A stretch of DNA of 57,358 nt from Bacteroides sp. GTDB taxonomy: Bacteria > Bacteroidota > Bacteroidia > Bacteroidales > Marinifilaceae. Numbering within the stretch: position 1 is the first letter of the stretch; every line of letters begins with the position of its first letter. Where the stretch lies: positions 1 through 57,358 of the forward strand of contig JAETOX010000007.1 in assembly GCA_021771575.1 (NCBI GenBank), given 5' to 3'. A program made the translations under genes and the position numbers. Shown in pieces: positions 52,596-57,358 of this stretch. The notes under the pieces were generated by a model. That model saw only the letters and a list, made by a program, of their open reading frames with translations, was not told where the DNA came from and did not search any database.

Positions 52596-52652
52596 AAAAA
52601 AGTCGATCTGTCGGATTCCAAAAGTTCGGAAACGACAGATCGACTTTTTTTT
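52594..52652. terminator. Strong bidirectional rho-independent terminator
   Basis: AGTCGATCTGTCG (52601-52613) pairs perfectly with CGACAGATCGACT (52633-52645). Seven A precede and seven T follow, so it can end both the TPM operon (+) and the cydAB operon (-). A smaller inner TTCC/GGAA pairing may extend it. Confidence 0.93.
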
Positions 52653-52657
52653 ACCTA

Positions 52658-53821
52658 TCAATATTTGGTATCCGATTTTTCCAATTCTTCAGCAGATATC
52701 GGACGTCGGGTCATATTTCTCCAAACGTACCAGATATAAAATATGACTATCGGGATAATTAACGATACCCACGACATTGCCTCGAGGGTATACTGAGAAG
52801 AGGAAGCATTATAAATCGTCAAAGAAGAAGACGGATCAGTATAGGACGGATAAAAAGAGGTACCATTGAATCCAGCCATGATAAACAAAGTAATTACAGT
52901 TAATAATACCCCTATACCTTCGAACCAGATTCCTTTACGCCAATAAGGTTGCATCAAAGCCCGAACGATACCATACAAAACAAGTAGTACCCCGATAAAA
53001 AAAATCAGGCTGTTTACCGGCATCCCGATAAAATTATACCAATATTTATAAGCCATAGGCACTATTTTTCCTTCGGTACTGATTCCATATCCTTCTCCTG
53101 TTAAAACGATCCCTAGAAAAACTAAAAAAGTAATCACAAAAGGCACTGCATTATAAAGCAACTGTTTATGGATTCGCTGCGTGATCGCTTCATTATCGAT
53201 AACAATCCGGAAATAAAGACAAGCAGTAACCCGAGCCAGAAAAAAGACAGCAAAGGCCAGCATATAATTGGTAAAAACGAACAAGGCATCCAGCCCTCTC
53301 CAAGGTGTCAGCCATTCTACTTCCTGATTAGGCCCCAAACGAAAAGGCGAACCGGTAAAAAAAGTGGCAACTACCGCCCCCAACAATAAGGGACCGGCAA
53401 AACCATTAATCATCAGAAATACTTCGTACGTGCGTGCCCCCAGGAAATTACGGGGTTTACTCCGGTATTCAAACGACACAGCCTGAAAGACAAAACAAAA
53501 CAAAATCAGCATCCACACCACGTATGCCCCTCCGAAACTAGTCGAGTAAAATAAAGGGAAACTGGCAAAAAAAGCTCCCCCAAAAACCACTAAGGTGGTA
53601 AAAGTCAATTCCCATTTATGGCCTAAAGTATTTACGATCAAATCCCGCTCTTCTTTAGTTTTTCCCAACGTATACAGTAAACTCTGTCCTCCCTGAACAA
53701 ACAACAGAAATACCAGAGCGCCTGCTAAAACAGAGATCAGTATCCACCAATAATGTTGCAACAGATACAATGTATGATCTACCTGGAGAAGTCTGCAATA
53801 TTGTAATAAATAAAATTCCAT
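52658..53821 (-). CDS. cydB: Cytochrome bd ubiquinol oxidase subunit II
   Basis: Subunit II of the high-affinity terminal oxidase, 387 residues and eight to nine helices. The start (LYLLQHYWWILISVLAGALVF) is preceded by a short 25-residue amphipathic leader. Conserved blocks: FVQGGQSLLYTLGKTKEERDLIVNTLGHKWELTFTTLVVFGGAFFASFPLFYST and FRSKPRNFLG-like FEYRSKPRNFLGART. The C-terminus PISAEELEKSDTKY is cytosolic. cydA ends 26 bases upstream. Gut Bacteroidales use this oxidase to consume trace oxygen. Confidence 0.96.
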   Translation of the reverse strand: MEFYLLQYCRLLQVDHTLYLLQHYWWILISVLAGALVFLLFVQGGQSLLYTLGKTKEERDLIVNTLGHKWELTFTTLVVFGGAFFASFPLFYSTSFGGAYVVWMLILFCFVFQAVSFEYRSKPRNFLGARTYEVFLMINGFAGPLLLGAVVATFFTGSPFRLGPNQEVEWLTPWRGLDALFVFTNYMLAFAVFFLARVTACLYFRIVIDNEAITQRIHKQLLYNAVPFVITFLVFLGIVLTGEGYGISTEGKIVPMAYKYWYNFIGMPVNSLIFFIGVLLVLYGIVRALMQPYWRKGIWFEGIGVLLTVITLFIMAGFNGTSFYPSYTDPSSSLTIYNASSSQYTLEAMSWVSLIIPIVIFYIWYVWRNMTRRPISAEELEKSDTKY

Positions 53822-53847
53822 AATTGAATTGTTTTAAGTTAATAAGA

Positions 53848-55404
53848 TTAAATGCGGGGTTCGGTTACACCTTTCCGGATCTGAGCAAACATAATGCCGA
53901 TTTCTGCGATCAACAACAAAGTAAACAACACAGCAAACATCCAGAACGTCGTGACCACCCAGCCCGAAGCGATACGGGTAACCGCCACATTAGTAGGCAT
54001 CAAGTCCTGAACCACCCAAGGCTGACGCCCGACTTCGGCGACAATCCAACCACATTGCGAAGCCACGTATGCCAAAGGCACGCATACAATCGCCAGATAA
54101 GGAATCACCCGGAATTTATCGAATTTCCGTGTCCTGGCATACCACCAAGCTAAGGCGAACAACAATACAAACAACAAGCCCAGTCCGACCATAATACGGA
54201 AACTATAAAACACTAACGAAACAGGGGGGATGACATCATATGGCGAATTCAAATAACCATATCCGAAATCAGGATAATTTTTCTTCAGCAAAGCAAGCGA
54301 CTCTGTAGCCAGATTATCGTTTTTTTCTTTCACAGCCTGTCTATAGATTTTCAATGCTTCTATCGCCTTGCGACCGTTAGCCATTCGTTGTTCTACAGAA
54401 GGATATACTTTCCCTTCATAAGAAGTATATCCTTCCAGGATATCTTCTATTCCCGGCACAAAAGCATCCCCGTGCCGATAGCCTAAAAACGACAGCATCT
54501 TCGGGATGGTGATTCCATAATTAACGGTTCGCATCCGGTCGGAGAGCAATTCGGGATCTTTTTCCGAAATACCGATGATGGTAAGCCCTACACCATTTCC
54601 GCCCTTATTCAGCCCTTCCATCACTGCTAATTTCATCGGTTGTGTCCGGGTCACGTCCTGCGCGCTGGTATCTCCCGTAAATATGGTAGCCAAAATACTC
54701 AGAAAACCGAACACCGAGGCCAACAAGATACTTTTCCGGGCAAATTCCAAATGCCGTTTTTTCAATATAAACCAAGCACTAACCCCGATCACAAAGCAAG
54801 CTGATAAAGTATAAGCCGAAGTGACGGTATGGAAAAATTTATTCATCGCGGTCGGAGACAATAACACCGCCCAGAAATCCGACATCTCGTTTCGGGCAGT
54901 CTCTGGATTGAATTCCATCCCTACAGGATTTTGCATCCAAGCATTCGCAACCAGGATCCATAAAGCAGAGATGTTCGAACCCAGAAAAACCATCCACGTG
55001 GAAGTCAGGTGAAATCCACGACTGACTTTTTTCCAACCGAGAAACATCACCGCAAAAAACGTAGCCTCTAAAAAGAAAGCAAACAATCCTTCGATGGCCA
55101 GCGGTGCCCCAAAAATATCACCGACGAACCAGGAATAATTCGACCAGTTGGAGCCAAACTGAAATTCCAGGATCAAACCAGTAGCAATCCCGATGGCAAA
55201 ATTAACAGCAAAGAGTTTCATCCAGAATTTAGTGGCATGCAACCATTCTTCTTTTCCGGTCCTGACCCACATCGTTTCCATAATGGCCAGTAAAAACGAA
55301 AGTCCCAAAGTCAAAGGAACGAACATATAATGGTAAATGGCAGTCATCGCAAATTGCCAGCGCGACCATTCCACTAAAGATGCAGAGGTAATTTCAGCTA
55401 TCAT
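53848..55404 (-). CDS. cydA: Cytochrome bd ubiquinol oxidase subunit I
   Basis: Heme-bearing subunit, 518 residues. The helix-1 segment AIYHYMFVPLTLGLS carries the heme b595 His ligand; the b558 His and Met lie in later helices. GRQPW in GWIVAEVGRQPWVVQDLM is the family signature. The region between about 250 and 400 is the quinol-binding Q-loop; it includes TRTQPMKLAVMEG and an extended hydrophilic stretch GYTSYEGKVYPSVEQRM typical of the Bacteroidetes version. DUF4492 precedes it by 4 bases, and cydB follows. Confidence 0.97.
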   Translation of the reverse strand: MIAEITSASLVEWSRWQFAMTAIYHYMFVPLTLGLSFLLAIMETMWVRTGKEEWLHATKFWMKLFAVNFAIGIATGLILEFQFGSNWSNYSWFVGDIFGAPLAIEGLFAFFLEATFFAVMFLGWKKVSRGFHLTSTWMVFLGSNISALWILVANAWMQNPVGMEFNPETARNEMSDFWAVLLSPTAMNKFFHTVTSAYTLSACFVIGVSAWFILKKRHLEFARKSILLASVFGFLSILATIFTGDTSAQDVTRTQPMKLAVMEGLNKGGNGVGLTIIGISEKDPELLSDRMRTVNYGITIPKMLSFLGYRHGDAFVPGIEDILEGYTSYEGKVYPSVEQRMANGRKAIEALKIYRQAVKEKNDNLATESLALLKKNYPDFGYGYLNSPYDVIPPVSLVFYSFRIMVGLGLLFVLLFALAWWYARTRKFDKFRVIPYLAIVCVPLAYVASQCGWIVAEVGRQPWVVQDLMPTNVAVTRIASGWVVTTFWMFAVLFTLLLIAEIGIMFAQIRKGVTEPRI

Positions 55405-55408
55405 ATAG

Positions 55409-55618
55409 TTAAGGTTTATTGATTAGTATATTCAGGACATGCTCACTTTTTTCCTGATCCGACGTATACTGCTTATTCAGATAATCAGGCATTAATAATA
55501 ACTTAAATACGACAAACATGATCAATAATTTAGCCAGCACAATGGCAAGCAGCAAGCGGCCCCATCGGGGCAGATGGCGAAAACCTTCGCAGTAAATATT
55601 CCAAAGACGCTTCAGCAT
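55409..55618 (-). CDS. DUF4492 small membrane protein upstream of cydA
   Basis: A 69-residue protein: a basic N-terminus MLKRLWNIYCEGFRHLPRWGR, one membrane helix LLLAIVLAKLLIMFVVFKLLL, and a polar tail. It matches DUF4492, found regularly before cydA in Bacteroidetes and in epsilonproteobacteria. The gap to cydA is 4 bases, so translation is probably coupled. A role in assembly or stability of the oxidase, by analogy with CydX/CydS, is an inference. Confidence 0.9.
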   Translation of the reverse strand: MLKRLWNIYCEGFRHLPRWGRLLLAIVLAKLLIMFVVFKLLLMPDYLNKQYTSDQEKSEHVLNILINKP

Positions 55619-55702
55619 GGCTCTCTCTTTATAATTCGATTGAAATAAACGTAATAAAGATATAAATGTTTTTAATCTAAAGAAATATCAACTTAAATTA
55701 TT

Positions 55703-55710
55703 TATTTTTG
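55703..55710 (+). promoter_or_regulatory. -7 promoter box of the AI-2E-family gene
   Basis: TATTTTTG matches TAnnTTTG. It overlaps the ATG at 55708, so that codon cannot be the start from this promoter, and ATG 55759 is favoured. Confidence 0.45.
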
Positions 55711-55758
55711 ATGGTTCAAAAAAGATACGGCCGACCGAATCTCTATAATAACAGAGGA

Positions 55759-56865
55759 ATGAACACAACAACCAAATACATTCTGGGTATTGTTGCATTG
55801 GGTGTGACAATCTTTTTTTCGTGGTATTTTTTCTCGATTATTATTTATATTCTTATTGCCGCAGTTATCTCTTTCATCGGAAAACCCATTATCGATTTAC
55901 TGGGCAAAGTGAAGTTCAAAGGTTATCACCTCCCCAATGCCTTAAAAGCCGGTATCACCGTTTTATGCCTGTGGGGACTGTTTATTCTTTTTTTTAGTAC
56001 GATTATCCCGCTGGCGATGCGGGAATTCCAGTCGCTGGAGGACATCAGTGTAACGAATATCGTTAACGAACTTCAAACACCGATCGAGGATGCCGGAAAT
56101 TTCATGAAAAGACACGGACTACTGGAAGAAGACAAGGACATCCAGGTTTCTATGACCGAAGCTTTGAGCAATACTTTTCAGATCGAGGAACTGAAAACCT
56201 GGTTTAGCAGAGCTGTCGGTACTGTGAGTGATATCTTCGTCGCTCTCTTCTCCATCACCTTTATTCTGTTTTTCTTTTTAAAAGACAGTCGTTTATTTTC
56301 CGGAATGGTGATGGCTGTCGTACCTTCGCGCTATGAAGAACAGGCCCGCAATGCCCTTGATTCTATACAAAAATTGTTAGTGCGTTATTTCGTGGGATTG
56401 TTGCTGGAAGTACTGGGAGTAATGACCCTGAATACGCTGGGGCTTACCATCGTGGGATTGAGTTTCAACAATGCCGTTGTTATCGGGCTCATTACCGGCA
56501 TTCTAAATGTCATCCCTTATATCGGTCCTTTGATCGGGATTTGTTTCGGCTTGCTCGTCGGGATCGTCCTCAATCTGAATATGGAATTCTACCATGAGAT
56601 GTTGCCTTTATTGCTTTATATGACACTCGTGATGCTTTTAACTCAATTAATAGACAATGTGGTTTTCCAACCCTGCATTTACGGCAATAGTGTCCATGCT
56701 CATCCGCTGGAAATCTTTCTGGTCATCTTGATTGCCGGCAGTATTGCTGGCATTCCGGGCATGATCCTGGCTATACCCTCTTACACCGTCCTTCGGGTGA
56801 TCCTGAAAGAATTTTTCAATAAATACAAATTAGTGAAAAAACTCACACAAAGTCTGAACGAATAA
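55759..56865 (+). CDS. AI-2E/PerM-family membrane protein
   Basis: Inner-membrane protein of 368 residues with about eight helices. Family blocks: ILIAAVISFIGKPIIDLLGK, IFVALFSITFILFFFLKDSRLFSGM, FVGLLLEVLGVMTLNTLGL, GLITGILNVIPYIGPLIGICFGLLVGI, LIDNVVFQPCIYGNSVHAHPLEIFLVILIAGSIAGIPGMILAIPSYTVLR. The family was named after E. coli TqsA (autoinducer-2 export), but many members are Na+/H+ antiporters or unknown, so the substrate is open. ATG 55759 is preceded by AGAGGA and gives the normal N-terminal helix; the frame from 55708 adds 17 polar residues. Confidence 0.92.
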   Translation: MNTTTKYILGIVALGVTIFFSWYFFSIIIYILIAAVISFIGKPIIDLLGKVKFKGYHLPNALKAGITVLCLWGLFILFFSTIIPLAMREFQSLEDISVTNIVNELQTPIEDAGNFMKRHGLLEEDKDIQVSMTEALSNTFQIEELKTWFSRAVGTVSDIFVALFSITFILFFFLKDSRLFSGMVMAVVPSRYEEQARNALDSIQKLLVRYFVGLLLEVLGVMTLNTLGLTIVGLSFNNAVVIGLITGILNVIPYIGPLIGICFGLLVGIVLNLNMEFYHEMLPLLLYMTLVMLLTQLIDNVVFQPCIYGNSVHAHPLEIFLVILIAGSIAGIPGMILAIPSYTVLRVILKEFFNKYKLVKKLTQSLNE

Positions 56866-56990
56866 GATATCTCTTGCAAAGGGACAATCGTGCCGTATTG
56901 CTGAAATGATAATACCTTACTAATATTTCGTTAGCCAAGCTCTGGAAACGAAACTTTGCTGACGTTTGCCGGATCAGCGAAAGAAAGCCG

Positions 56991-57012
56991 AAAAAGCCGG
57001 GAAAGTCCCGGC
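56991..57012 (-). terminator. Rho-independent terminator of the right-edge peptidase gene
   Basis: GCCGGGA (56996-57002) pairs with TCCCGGC (57006-57012) with a 3-base loop, followed by TTTTT on the minus strand. It lies 41 bases after the stop of the partial gene at 57053. Confidence 0.85.
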
Positions 57013-57052
57013 TCTTTCGACTTCTTCAGCCCCTTTGACTCTTGCCCAACAA

Positions 57053-57358
57053 TTATTGCTTGTCGTGAGGCGGTACGAACAACATCCAACCCCTATTCCA
57101 GTAGAGATTCGAACCGATTACTTCATCGGCCCGGTAATAGCGATTAGCCCCCATCGGAGTACCGTCGGCATAAACCATGTCTATCCCCCACGGATCGTGT
57201 ACCTCAAACCAAACTTGTCCATTAACCACACAATATCCTTTTAGGATAATAAAATGTCCGGCATCCCAACCGTTGGTATGATAAAACTTATCCGTATGAT
57301 ACCCTTTATCAGAGAAGCGTTGCTCGGTAATCCAAGAAATATCAAGGCAACAAAGAGC
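57053..57358 (-). CDS. C39-like cysteine peptidase, C-terminal part (5' end outside window)
   Basis: The minus-strand frame is open from the right edge to a TAA at 57055-57053, encoding 101 residues. It reads WDAGHFIILKGYCVVNGQ then VWFEVHDPWGID, the His and Asp half of a papain/C39-like peptidase active site (GH.(x)8-20..DP). It continues PMGANRYYRADEV and ends RGWMLFVPPHDKQ. The N-terminal half with the Cys, and any signal peptide, lies outside. A terminator follows. The family includes bacteriocin-processing, toxin and host-interaction enzymes; nothing more can be read here. Confidence 0.7.
   Translation of the reverse strand, partial: ALCCLDISWITEQRFSDKGYHTDKFYHTNGWDAGHFIILKGYCVVNGQVWFEVHDPWGIDMVYADGTPMGANRYYRADEVIGSNLYWNRGWMLFVPPHDKQ

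Noticed and set aside
52447-52746. Plus-strand frame overlapping the end of the TPM gene
   Set aside because: It comes from the repetitive glycine-codon stretch read in another frame and crosses the terminator.

Overview
The window looks like a chromosomal segment of a gut-type Bacteroidales bacterium. Three things point there: SusC/SusD pairs with FecR and ECF sigma regulators, many promoter-like TAnnTTTG (-7) boxes, and lineage-typical genes (DUF4290, DUF4492, LrgA/LrgB, a MurA with Asp in place of the loop Cys). The SusC-SusD-TlpA arrangement would fit Odoribacteraceae, but genus level is a guess. I found no rRNA, tRNA, CRISPR array, IS element or prophage.

Region 1 (1-5.0 kb, + strand): the 3' part of a susC, then susD and a TlpA-like lipoprotein thioredoxin, probably one operon.

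Region 2 (5.0-25.4 kb, - strand) is the most interesting part. It reads, in transcription order: FecR anti-sigma factor, SusC with STN domain, SusD, a surface-type lipoprotein related to M43 metalloproteases whose zinc motif is destroyed, a GH92 mannosidase with C-terminal chitobiase-like and PA14-like domains, a calcineurin-like phosphatase, a periplasmic thioredoxin, an alkaline phosphatase, a coiled-coil lipoprotein, a small secreted protein that may be the remnant of a PI-PLC/GDPD-like phosphodiesterase, a second GH92 of the same architecture, an endonuclease/exonuclease/phosphatase-family hydrolase, a flavodoxin-ferredoxin (EFR1-like) protein, and finally an ECF sigma factor. Two alpha-mannosidases plus three or four phospho(di)esterases suggest a locus for phosphorylated mannose glycans: phosphomannan, mannose-6-phosphate N-glycans or GPI-anchor glycans. 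The substrate is inferred, not shown.

Region 3 (25.7-34.5 kb) is housekeeping: UvrD/PcrA helicase, DUF4290, FolK, MurA (C-to-D at the fosfomycin-target position), SppA, LpxK and purine nucleoside phosphorylase. Next comes a 415-base gap with a terminator, an 11-bp tandem repeat and a coding-like relic.

Region 4 (34.8-41.8 kb, - strand): LrgB, LrgA, PgeF, a secreted GH2 beta-galactosidase, and a PurF paralogue that keeps its Fe-S cysteines and PRPP loop but has lost the N-terminal catalytic Cys.

Region 5 (42-52.6 kb): a SulP transporter; a minus-strand operon of an ECF-S-like membrane protein, a DUF362 protein and a NapH-NapG-like Fe-S fusion; YccF; a LysE exporter; then a plus-strand run LemA, DUF3137, Na+/Ca2+ exchanger, LemA, TPM, TPM.

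Region 6 (52.6-57.4 kb): cytochrome bd oxidase (DUF4492-CydA-CydB, - strand), an AI-2E/PerM-family membrane protein, and at the right edge the C-terminal end of a C39-like cysteine peptidase that runs out of the window.
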